64,000 nucleotides of DNA, taken from assembly GCA_029717555.1 (NCBI GenBank), contig JAMDHS010000061.1, forward strand, positions 1-64,000, given 5' to 3'. Source of the stretch: Peribolospora baueri. Taxonomy: Eukaryota; Basidiomycota; Peribolosporomycetes; Peribolosporales; Peribolosporaceae. The translations under genes and the position numbers were made by a program. Shown here piece after piece: positions 43,339 through 53,021 of the stretch. The stretch's first letter is position 1, and each line of letters begins with the position of its first letter. The notes beneath the pieces were generated by a model that was given only the letters and a program-made list of their open reading frames with translations, had not been told where the DNA came from and did no database searches.

Positions 43339-44748
43339 ATGTTGCAGAACCCACATAGACACTTCAGCCCCGCCTCGACACCCAACAACGCCCGAAGGCT
43401 AAGAAAGCCGATGACGTGCAGAGCCGCTCACGATCTCGAGCGACGGCCCGTCGACGACAAGAAGGGCGCCCCGCGCTCAGTCAACCCCGGCGCCAAGGGC
43501 GGTGAGGGCGGTCGTCGGAAGCGCATCAGCAGCGCCCCCAGGCTTCCCCCCGCGACCCATGCCAAGTCCGATAAGGATGTCCCCGCAAAGGTCGTCGACA
43601 AGGGGGATTCGAACAGTGTCGACAGGCCCATGTCGATCAAGGTCGACAAGGTCACGTCGGCCAAGCCCGACAGGGCAACGTCGAGCCCCGGACCCGCCGC
43701 ATCTTTGTCTCCCTCTCTCCTCTCCAGGACGGCTCCATCGGCGGGTCGCTCTGCTCGCGGAAAGCGCAACAGTGGGGCCCTCAAGTCGGACAGGGCCGCG
43801 TCCAGTCCCGGCCCACAACCTTTGACTTGGCAGCAAGAGCTGCTGGGCTCGCAGCCCAGCCGTCACTCGTCATCTCCGAGAGACGAGCTCACCTTTGGTC
43901 CCTTGGCCACCGCTCCTTTGCCCCGCACCCCTACGCCAGGTCGCGCTGGTGGGCGCCGGCGCGCGGGGAGCGTTGGCAGCCACACCCAGAGCAGCCGCGG
44001 GAACGGCTCCATTTTCTCCATGGACGACGTCCCAAACTCGTCGTCATCTCCAGTCCACAGCCAACCCCGCCCTCGTCACGGAGGGCATGGCTCCGTCTTC
44101 GCTATGGACGATGTGTTCAACTCGCCCTTGTCGTCCACTCACTCCACTCAGCCTCGCACTCGCAAGGGCGGACACAGCTCCATCTCTACGATGGACGATG
44201 TTTTCAACTCATCTTCCTCTCCCACTCGTCCCCACGCCCACCCCCACTCTCGCCGCGGCGGCTCCCGGACCCCGCCTCCCTTCACCGACCAACAATCAGA
44301 CCGATTCACTGGCGCTAGGTCCGCCCCTGACGAGGGGGGGGCTGGTCCGCTCAGCGCAGCCGCCTTGGCCTCCAAGGCGTATGCGGGCCCCGGCTTCCAG
44401 AACTCGCCTCCACCAGCGAGCCTGCCCATCCCGCGTTTCGTCAAAGCCGCTCCGCGCACTCGAGAGAGCACGGCGTCGGCAAGTGCCAGTGGCACCAGCG
44501 GTGATGAGGATGATGAGCTCTGTGGTCGCCGTCAGCGTGAGGTCTCTCCTCTCGCCCTCGGGCCGACGAGGAACGAGCGCACTGTCTCCGGCGGCCTCGG
44601 CGCTTCGAACGGCCGTCCTAAGAGCGTTACCATCGAGAGTCTACTCGAGAAGCTCGGTGTCAGCACCGGCGCCAGTCTTGGCGACGCATCTCCGCATAAA
44701 GCGCTAACTGCCACTCGCGGCAGCCAGGTCGACAAGGTGTCCGCGTGA
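43339..44748 (+). CDS. Low-complexity Ser/Arg/Pro-rich protein with SMDDVF repeats
   Basis: Single open frame of 469 codons ending in TGA at 44746-44748. No known domain. The protein is Ser/Arg/Pro/Gly-rich and basic. The middle carries three tandem units of 28-29 residues whose cores are SIFSMDDVPNSSSSP (Met codon at 44020), SVFAMDDVFNSPLSS (44104) and SISTMDDVFNSSSSP (44191), separated by basic His/Arg/Gly-rich spacers. A fragment near the N-terminus repeats SxxxSKxDKxxS-type phrases (DKVTSAKPDRATSSPGPA, ALKSDRAASSPGPQ). The C-terminus has a short predicted helix VTIESLLEKLGVST. The regular spacing of an acidic-hydrophobic core between basic linkers suggests a repeated short linear docking motif (inference). 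The other plus frames are also open because stops are rare here, so the call rests on length and repeat regularity. Confidence 0.5.
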   Translation: MLQNPHRHFSPASTPNNARRLRKPMTCRAAHDLERRPVDDKKGAPRSVNPGAKGGEGGRRKRISSAPRLPPATHAKSDKDVPAKVVDKGDSNSVDRPMSIKVDKVTSAKPDRATSSPGPAASLSPSLLSRTAPSAGRSARGKRNSGALKSDRAASSPGPQPLTWQQELLGSQPSRHSSSPRDELTFGPLATAPLPRTPTPGRAGGRRRAGSVGSHTQSSRGNGSIFSMDDVPNSSSSPVHSQPRPRHGGHGSVFAMDDVFNSPLSSTHSTQPRTRKGGHSSISTMDDVFNSSSSPTRPHAHPHSRRGGSRTPPPFTDQQSDRFTGARSAPDEGGAGPLSAAALASKAYAGPGFQNSPPPASLPIPRFVKAAPRTRESTASASASGTSGDEDDELCGRRQREVSPLALGPTRNERTVSGGLGASNGRPKSVTIESLLEKLGVSTGASLGDASPHKALTATRGSQVDKVSA

Positions 44749-46737
44749 CTTTAATGGGCGATGCGGTACGCGGCCGCGTACATACATGCGCCTATCCTTC
44801 TCTGAGTCCCGACCTGCTATCGCCCCTTCCGGCATTTTTTGCACGCTCTTTATCGGACTCAACTCGAACGACACCACACTCCCTTCATCTAACGCTCCCG
44901 CATCCACACCCCCGCGTCACCGACTCTTAACCACGTGGGCCCGGGCCGCTTCCAGTCGCCGATCCCCGTCGCTTTTCTTGTTCGGGCCAGTCTGCATCGC
45001 TCGCTCTTCAGCATACCATCTCGTCTTCTCCCCACGTTGGCTCGACGACGCTTTTGCGCTGAGACGCGCGCGTTTGCGGGCGGTCCGGCATTTTTTCGGC
45101 TTGGGCTTTCCGACTTGCGCATTCCGACTCTTGGGCCATACGACTCTCGTCTGTACATCACCAGTCCAGCATTTCCGCCTCTTCTCAGCTTCGTTGTTTT
45201 CGCCTTTTCCCTTTCGCCTTGTCGCATGTGGTCGCATCGAGTCGGTCCTCTCTTTCTCTCTCTCTCTCCCCTATCCCAATCCTATCGGCACCGGTACCCG
45301 CAATACCCCCGAAACGGTCTGCTCTCGCCCTGCAACCCACCACTACGTCTATCGACTCCCCTCCTTTCCTCCCGCGACGCAGTCCCTTTCGAGGTCAGAC
45401 GAGACCTTCCGAGTGGGCGGGAGTCTTGGAGACCTAGAGGCGCGCGAGTCTTGCGGGCGTGCTTCGTCGACAGACGGCGTCCACCCTAGCTCGTCCCGCG
45501 CCTTCTCCCTCTCTTCTGGCGCCCTGTCCTCTCTGTGTTTGTAGTCTTGCTGTAACAGTATCCACCCCTGCCCTCTTTCATCCCCCCATATCACCCCCCT
45601 CTCAACCCCCCCCCCCCCTCAACCCTTGCTTTTGTGTCGTCGCCGGTTGCATCGGCGGATGATCCCTCCACCACTCCCGTCTATTATGAGCTAGCCGATA
45701 CATCTATCCCGCTCATCCCAGCCTACCTCAAGACTTCCAGCACCCGTGTTATCCACCCACGCCCGGTGTTCCCTTCCCGAGCCATCCTTACTTCCATTAC
45801 TTCCGCTCCCCCTCCTTTTTCCACTTCTCCCATCGCCTCCCGCCACCCCTACTGATCGACCTCCAGCCCGTCCTCCTCACTCCCCACTCTGTCTATCCTC
45901 CTGTTAGCGTCTGTCAACGGCCCCTATCCTATTCGCTATCTTCCCCTCTCATCCTCTCGTCCCGTCTTCTGATCCCCGTTCCACTTTTCTCGATCCCCTC
46001 CTCTCCCGGTCACCCTCCTCCGCCTCCCCTTCACCTCGTCCCTTCCTCCGTCCTCCTCCCACCTTGTCCGCCTTCCATCCCGTCTCCCGATCCCCATATC
46101 TGTCCTCTCTCCCTCCTCCATCTATGCCACACTCGTTTAGAAATAAAGGCGAAGTGATTTGCCATCATGTCCGGCTGTGTGTGTGTGTGTGTCCTGTCCG
46201 TCCTACGACCCGCATGAGAGAGAGGTAGAGCGATTTGTGTTGAGGGATGGTTTCTGTGGGGATGATGGATGGGACGGTTGGTATTTGCTGCGACGGGTGG
46301 GATCGGCTGGTCCGAACCGAACCGGGAACGTGATGGGCATGAAGACGTTTGTTCCCATGCATGCAGTGCGAGCCCCCTCAGCACGAGCCAAAGCCAACGA
46401 GCTGGCTTATCAGGGCAGCAGGAGCGGAACAAGATCACTCGTCGCTGTCGCGTCTCTCCGCTGCCCCGTCCCGTTGTCCCATCATCCAGCTCGAGCCGAG
46501 CCCTTTCGTGGACAATGTCTGGTGACAAGCTTCGATGCTGTCGCAACCAACTTGGGCCCTCCTCCTCCGGTCAACCCAAGCGCGGGGCTGACGAACAAAG
46601 CCCGGCCGGCCAGCTAAGAAGCTTAGCTTTGGTGGCCCCCGCCCGCCCGCCGGCCGGCTCAGGGGTCTCGTGGAAGGAAGTAAAATCGGGAATGGTCTAA
46701 GCAAGCCAGCGAGCGAGTACGAGTACGAGTACAGGAC

Positions 46738-46775
46738 GATTACGATTGCGATTGCGATTGCGATTGCGGTTGCGA
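46738..46775 (+). repeat. Hexanucleotide microsatellite (ATTGCG)n
   Basis: Four to five units of gattgc/attgcg with a diverged edge at each end (tacgattgcg at the left, ggttgcgaatc at the right). Non-coding location. Confidence 0.8.
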
Positions 46776-47650
46776 ATCTCGGACCGTAGTGCACCGCTCG
46801 TCGTCCCTTCTTCTCCTCTGCCCGACTATGCACAAGATATTTTTCCCCTCGCCCCCCGCCCGCCCACATCCTTGTCGGCTTGTGCAGCCCTCGACGAGCG
46901 GACGCTGCAGAGTCGACTAGCTAACTAATCCACTAGTCGTCGACGGCGGCCAACAAGAAAGATAGGCGTCTATGCACGCACTCCTATCTATGTATGCGCC
47001 GCTCGCCAAGCCAGCGCTCTACACCGACAAGCCGATGTTCGTTGCACTCGACTGCACTCGACTCGACTCGAAGCCACTGACTCTCCCCTCCTCTCCGCCT
47101 CCAGCTCGTCTCTTTCCCTCATCCTTTCATTCAGCCTTGACCTTGACCTTGCTTGGGCTCAGTGACCAAAGGTCAACCTTCCCCCGCCTAGCTCACCTCC
47201 CTACTCATCCTCTTTCCCCTCGCCCCCCGCAGAGCCGCCGTCGCCCACCTTGACGAACCCATAACGCCCATCTCCAAGCCCTCTCGTCCTTTCACGTTCC
47301 CGGGAGAGGTGAGTGAGTGAGCGACGAAGGAACGAGCGAGTCATGTACACAAAGTTGCATGTCGCCCGCCACGTAGTTAGGAGCTTCATTCGCCGCCCCC
47401 CCCCCCGCCCCCTATTTCCCAGCCCCCGCCCAGTTACCTCACAAGGTCACTGTAAATCACTGTAACCCCCGCCCATCGCTCACCACCCCATCGGACCCCC
47501 TCCGCAGCGCTGTTGTGAGTGAGTGCCACGTCGGCCTTCGCCTCGCCGACCTAGCTCTGACTCGGACTGCCCCTGAACTAACCGGTACCCTCCATGAACC
47601 ATGGGATTCATTAATTGACTCACCTCTCTCTCCCCCTTTTCGCAAACCTT

Positions 47651-47675
47651 CCTCTCTCTCTCTCTCTCTCTCTCT
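47651..47675 (+). repeat. (CT)n microsatellite just upstream of protease start
   Basis: About twelve CT dinucleotides, 55-80 bp before the start codon of the aspartic protease. Pyrimidine tracts just upstream of starts are common in fungal promoters and 5' UTRs. Confidence 0.8.
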
Positions 47676-47731
47676 TCCCCGCCTATATATGGTCCGCTGC
47701 CAACGCCTCTCTTCTCTCAGAGCCTCTCGCA

Positions 47732-49338
47732 ATGGCCCCCTTTGCCAAAATCCTCAAACGTCTCTCCCTCCCCCTACCTGGAGCTCCCAGGTCTTCTTCG
47801 TCTTCCGCCTACGTACCCTCCAAGCACCCCGAGAGCGAGCCCGATGTGGCCAGCACCGTCATACCCCTCAGGCTAAAGCAGGGAGTCAAGAGAGATGGAA
47901 AGGCGGCGGTGAGTGACGGTCGGCGGTTCGCTTCGGTCGCAAACTCGACCAAGAGTTGAACCGTGTCCTCGTCCTCGTTTGATCTGCCCTCGTCAGTACG
48001 CCCGTGCCGCCCTCCGTTGGGGCATCGAGCCCAGCTCCCATCTGACTGCAGTCTATGTTAAGAAGGGGCAGGGTCTGTACAGGAGGACCCCTCCTCACGG
48101 CGCCGCTGGCGTCGATGGCACCGGCGAGACCGAGGTGCCGGCCAACGATGTCCAGTGAGTGTCCCTCTAGGCCGGCGGCCGGCGGTCCATGATCTATTCC
48201 GTCGTCCGGATGATGTGTACCGACACGCATCGCCCTTGCACTCAAACCTTTGTCATCCATTCGCCCCCCCGCCCCGCTTGGCTGTCCGCAGGCAGGACCT
48301 GGAGTACACCATTACCGTCACCATCGGAACACCCGGCGTGACACTCAACCTGGATGCCGACACGGGCTCTTCGGACCTGTGGGTGTTCAGCTCGGAGCTG
48401 AGCAGCAACTTGACCAAGAAGCACAACGTGTACAACCCTTCCAAGTCGTCCAGCGCCAAGGCCGTCTCCGGCGCTTCGTGGAAGATCTCGTACGGCGACG
48501 GAAGCTCGGCGTCCGGGGACGTGTATAAAGACGTGGTCAAGATCGGCAACATCTCCATCCCCGACCAGGAGGTCGAGGCTGCCAAGAAGATCAGCCAGCA
48601 ATTCGAACAAGGCCAGGGCAGCGACGGACTGATCGGGTTGGCCTGGCCGACGATCAACACCGTCACGCCCACGCAGGCCAAGACGCCGATGGAAAACATG
48701 ATCGCCGAGGGTCTCATCGCTCAGCCCGTCTTCACCGTCAAGCTCGACGCGGGAGACTCGGACGGCTTCTACGCCTTTGGCAAGATCCCCAACGAGGTCG
48801 GCGACGTCACCTGTGAGTGATGGCTACGGCGCAGTCGTCTTGTCGTCTTGTCGAGCGCCGAACTCATCCGTTTAATCCTTCTCCTCCCGTATGCGCGAAT
48901 GCAGACCAAGCGGTGGACAACTCGCAAGGGTTCTGGATGTTCCCATCGCCGACGTACAAGGTGGGGAACACGTCGTATACTCTGGCCGCCGGCAACGCAG
49001 CGATCGCCGACACGGGCACCACGCTACTCCTCGTCTCGGACGAGGAGGTGCAGAACTACTACGCCGCGGTGCCCGGATCGAAGATGGACAACGCCCAGGG
49101 AGGCTACGTGTTCCCCTCGTCCGCCACGCCGCCCGACTTTACCGTCTCGGTGGGCGACGCGCAGTACACGATCCCCGGCAAGCTCGTCGCGTTTGCCGAC
49201 GCCGGCAGCGGTAACACCTTTGGCGGCCTGCAGAGCAGGGGCACCCTCCCGTTTTCCATCTTTGGCGATGTCTTCCTCAAGGCCGTGTACGCTGTCTTCG
49301 ACGAGGGCAACACACGCATCGGCTTCAGACAGCGCTGA
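47732..49338 (+). CDS. Pepsin-family (A1) aspartic protease, aspergillopepsin-like
   Basis: Four exons, 47732-47908, 47997-48154, 48292-48812 and 48905-49338, give 429 aa. The propeptide region includes YARAALRWGIEPSSHL. The mature enzyme starts about residue 113 with DLEYTITVTIGTPGVTLNLD. Both catalytic motifs are intact: DTGSSDLWVF (about 136) and IADTGTTLLL (about 320). The flap is SWKISYGDGSSASGDVY. The C-terminal phrase GTLPFSIFGDVFLKAVYAVF is classical. The pattern (WVFSSEL, VYNPSKSS, SINTVTP, VDNSQGFW) is closest to aspergillopepsin I/penicillopepsin rather than polyporopepsins. Two oddities. No signal peptide is visible after the ATG (MAPFAKILKRLSLPLPGAPR). The protein also has no Cys at all, so the pair seen in aspergillopepsin is replaced (VFPSS, GNTFGG). 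A missed upstream exon with a signal peptide is possible. Confidence 0.9.
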
Positions 49339-50346
49339 GCTGCTCGCGCTGTACTCGCACACAAGTCTTTTCTTTCTCTCTCTCTTGTTTCTCTCTCTCT
49401 TGGTCGGTTCCCCGGTCCATGTCCGCCCATACCCTAGTGTAGCTTGCTTGTCGCCTGTCGCTCCGTGAACGGACGCCTACCCACCTCTCTCCGACCCTGT
49501 GATTGGAGCCGAATCGAGTTGACTTTGTTCCCCGTCCTTCCGTCGACGCTGGTCGTTTGCGTGTGTTTGTTTGTTTGTTCGTTTGTTCGTTTCGTTCGTT
49601 TGTTCGTTCGTTCGTTTGTTCGTTCACCTTCATCGGGTGCGCTCAGACCGCGGCTTGGACTTGGTCTGAGCGAGCGGGTCGAGTCAACCACAGGAAGTCG
49701 GTCGTGTCCTTTTTGGCAAAGTCGCTCGTGTCCATCTTGGAAACTGCGGAACGGCACGAAGGTGCGCAGTGGAGTGCACTACAGTGCTCTGTGTGTTGCG
49801 CTGTCCCTGTCCTTGCCCCGGCCAAAGGATCCGGTCAGTTCGCACGCACCATAACGATCTGGGGCAGCTGGTGGAGTTGAGAATAGAAAATCCTCCGACT
49901 CGTCCGTCGTCTTGCCCGCTCCCCCAATTTCGAACGCCTCATGCGCTCCGTCCGCGCCCGTTGGTTGCCACCACCCTCGTGTCTCCTCCTCGTCCATTCT
50001 CTGCTCGCTCCGCTCCGCTCCTCCATCCATCCATCTTCCATCCAATCCTCGCACGAGCTGATCGGCTGGTGGCCAGCCCAAGCCCGCTTCGCCCGTCGTC
50101 ACGCCATCCCTCTCTCCAACCCGGTCGGTGATCGGCGGCGCATACACACACCGACCAACAAGCCCCGTCCGTCGTCGTCGTCCATCGAGACTCCCCTCGC
50201 CAGCCCAGCCTTCCTCGTCCCACCTCGCCCCCTCCTTCACTCTTTCCATTTCCGTCTTCACCACTACCACTTGACTCGCTTCCCTCTCTTGCTCTCGTCT
50301 CTTTCATCTCCCCTCCTTCCTTCTTTTATTCCTCCTTCCTTTCATC
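49339..50346. other. Intergenic with tetranucleotide repeat
   Basis: Protease 3' flank and promoter of the PLC-like gene, both plus strand. It holds a TTTG/TTCG repeat at 49557-49627 and a pyrimidine-rich 5' flank at 50190-50346. Frames are open on both strands, but none shows a conserved protein. Confidence 0.5.
49557..49627 (+). repeat. (TTTG/TTCG)n tetranucleotide repeat
   Basis: About 17 units of GTTT or GTTC in mixed order (tgtttgtttgttcgtttgtt). Non-coding; no function evident. Confidence 0.85.
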
Positions 50347-51911
50347 ATGACGCTGGCGTCCCTTTCCCGAGCTCTCCTTCTCTCCCTTATCGGCGCCGGT
50401 ACCCTCCTCTCCCTCTGCCCCCTCTCCGTCTCCGCCGCACCCAACTTTTCCCCCGCACGCGCCAGACTCGGTCACGCCATCTCACCCGGGCAGCACGAGC
50501 AGCACGAGCACCAGGAGAGGGCGGCGCCGACGGTGTGCAACGGACACGCTGAGCTCTGCGATCGCTCCTTTGGCAACGGTGGGTCCCGCTTGGCACGCCG
50601 AATATTCTGGCTTGTATGCGCGTGAAATGGTGTGAGGTGGAGGGGAACGACATGGGATGGTGGCGGGCCGCTTGGGTGGGACAAAAAAAAGGACGCTGGA
50701 GTCGACACCGTTTAGAGTCGTTTTGGAAGACGAATGCTGACTTTTATCTCTCTGTTCAGTTACCTTTGTCGGCGCGCACGACTCCTACGCCGTCGGATCG
50801 CAGAGTGAGGATCAGACCTCCGCCTTCCGTGACGCTTTCGTGTCGCTCCGCGCGCGCCAAGCACCGTACTTCTGACGCTTGCCCTTCACCGCCTGCACCC
50901 TTCAGCCGGCGCAAACCAGAACGTCGACATCACGGTTCAGCTCAATGACGGCATCCGGATGCTTCAAGCGCAGGCCCACAACTCAACCGTCACCAGTGCT
51001 TCTCCTTCCGGCATCGAGCTCTGTCACACCTATTGCGCCCTCTTGGACGGTGGCAGCCTCGAGACTTACTTGGGCAAGGTCAAGGTGAGCGTTTTGGAAG
51101 GGGCCGTAGAGGCGAACCGGTTCTCATTCGCCTTCTTCCTCGACCGTCGCCATCGTCCCGTTCGCAACAGAATTGGCTCGACTCGAACCCGAACGAGGTC
51201 ATTTCCATCCTCTTCGTCAACTCGGACGATCTGCCCGTCTCCCGATGGCAGGCGGCTTTCCAGAGCTCGGGCATGGAGCAGTACGCATACGCGCCGGCGT
51301 CGGCCAGCCTCGCTAACACGGCTTGGCCGACACTGGGCGAGCTGATCAGCCAGAACAAGCGGGCCGTCGTGTTCATGGACAATGGCGCCAACTTTGACAC
51401 GGTGCCGTACATCATCGACGAGTTCACCAACATCTGGGAGACGCCCTATGATGTGACGGACGCGAGCTTCCCGTGCACGGTGAACCGCGTGAATGGGAGT
51501 CCAGATGGCAAAATGTACCTGATAAACCACTTCCTCGACACCAACATCACCATCCCTTTTGTCAACCAGCAGGTGCCCGTGCCCGACACGTCCAAAATCA
51601 ACACGACGAACGCAGCCAGCGGGCCAGGCAGCTTGGGCGATCAGGCGCTGCAGTGTGCCGCCCAACACGGCACATGGCCCAACTTTATGCTCGTTGACTT
51701 TTACGACGAGCCCTCCGACGGCGCCGTCTTCCAGGTCGGGGCGACAGCCAACGGCGTGACGTACACGCCCAAGCAGGTCGGCAACACCACCACCAGCTCG
51801 AGCTCGTCTGGGAGCAAGAACGCGGCCCCCGCTTCGTTCGCCGCTCGCTTGGACGCCAGGACGGTCACGGCCGTCGTCATTGCGCTCGTCGGAGGGGCGG
51901 TGGCACTGTGA
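50347..51911 (+). CDS. Secreted PLC-like phosphodiesterase (TIM barrel), probably GPI-anchored
   Basis: Four exons, 50347-50578, 50760-50804, 50906-51084 and 51171-51911, give 398 aa. There is a signal peptide at 1-30 (MTLASLSRALLLSLIGAGTL, then LSLCPLSVSAA). The mature part begins with CNGHAELCDRSFGNVTFVGA-HDSYAVG; the His at about 84 is the first PI-PLC-type catalytic His. Then come QLNDGIRMLQAQAHNS with the second His, ELCHTYCALLDGGSLETYL, WLDSNPNEVISILFVNSDDL and AVVFMDNGANFDTVPYIIDE. This matches fungal secreted PLC-like phosphodiesterases, whose substrate is mostly unknown. The C-terminus has a Ser-rich spacer and a hydrophobic end (TVTAVVIALVGGAVAL), fitting a GPI-attachment signal. 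The 45-nt second exon carries the first catalytic His. Confidence 0.88.
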
Positions 51912-53021
51912 AGGACCGTCGAACCCGTACTTCAAAGTGCCGGACACTCCCTGATTTTTTTTCCCTTTTCGTTCTTACCCTTATCCTTTTGTTTTCTTCC
52001 CGTCAACCATCACCATCACCATCATCAGACAACATACTGTAGCGGACGTTCCTTGGCTTGTCTTTCCATCGGGTTCTCCCCTCGTTTCATTCATTCATTC
52101 ATTCATTCATCTTCATCCATCCGTCCATCCATTTGTCCGTCTCGTCAGAGCGTCGCTCCCCGCATCGCTCCGACACTACATCATCTCCCTCCCGTCCACT
52201 CGTCCGCCCCTTCGACGCCATTCACGCTTGGATCTCAACGCATGCTCTCCTCCGAACCCCAGTCTGCCAAGGGACTGCGGCCCGGTCGTCCCACCATCTC
52301 AAAGCTGTTCTTGCTTGTATCTAGCCTAGCCAGCCTGCCGCCAAAGAGGCTCCTTCCCTCTCCCCTCAAACCTCTTCACCCGCCGTGCTGACTCATACGT
52401 CTCTTGCTATCTCTACCTAGCTTTTTTTTTGTTTTCTTTGCTCCGTCCGTGCTGAAATGGACATGGACCTTGGACAGTCGAGCTCGGGCGCGTGACTGCC
52501 TGCTTTTCTCCGTCGTCTGTCAGAGTCTTGGGAGGTGATCGGGACCGACGGCCTTCTCTCGTCGTCCTATCTCAACCCTTTTCTTTGTCATACTCTCCTT
52601 TTCCTTTGCCTTTTCGTCGAGGTTCGCGTAATTGCCGCCGATCGCGTACGCGTAAAGTGAGCCGCAGTCGAGTCGAGTCCTTAAACGAGCATCATGATCT
52701 CGAATGGAAACATCGGCGGCCCACCTTCCGTTCTTCCCCTTGTCCATCTTCGATTTCCCTTCGCGGGTTAGCATTTCCAGCCAGATCCAGATGTACGAGG
52801 AAGAGAATGAAGAGTGAGATTATTGGTTGCTTGTTTGCTCAATCGCTGTTTTCATTACGCCTGCTTTTCGGGCGTGCTCGTGTAGAGATCGGTTGAAGGG
52901 CTTGCTCACGCCCCGCCGTCGTCGTCCTCTCCTCCCTCCAGAGACTCGGTCCCGGCGACCGGTGAGCGACGACCCCCACCCTCCCTCCGTCCTCAGATGT
53001 GCACGAGCAGGAAGCGAAGAT
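51912..53021. other. Intergenic with simple repeats
   Basis: PLC-like 3' flank and MRE11 upstream region. It contains an ACCATC run at about 52008-52027 and (TCAT)n at 52087-52110. No coding region recognised. Confidence 0.5.
52087..52110 (+). repeat. (TCAT)n microsatellite
   Basis: Six tetranucleotide units of TCAT, followed by CATC-type repeats. Non-coding. Confidence 0.8.

Larger units (their letters stand above)
44749..47731. other. 3-kb pyrimidine-rich, gene-poor stretch
   Basis: Strong C/T bias on the plus strand over most of 44780-46130 and 47060-47730, with microsatellites: a 13-C run at 45606-45618, (GT)n at 46175-46192, an ATTGCG hexamer array at about 46738-46775, a C run at 47396-47406 and (CT)n at 47651-47675. 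A 252-codon open frame at 44786-45544 (+) has no motif and follows the base bias. It may hold a long 3' UTR and the promoter of the protease. Confidence 0.5.

Noticed and set aside
44786-45544. 252-codon open frame after the SMDDVF protein
   Set aside because: No motif, composition follows the local C/T bias, and other frames are equally open.
47615-47731. In-frame hydrophobic extension that could serve as signal peptide for the aspartic protease
   Set aside because: There is no ATG in it. The hydrophobic look comes from the (CT)n repeat read as Leu-Ser.
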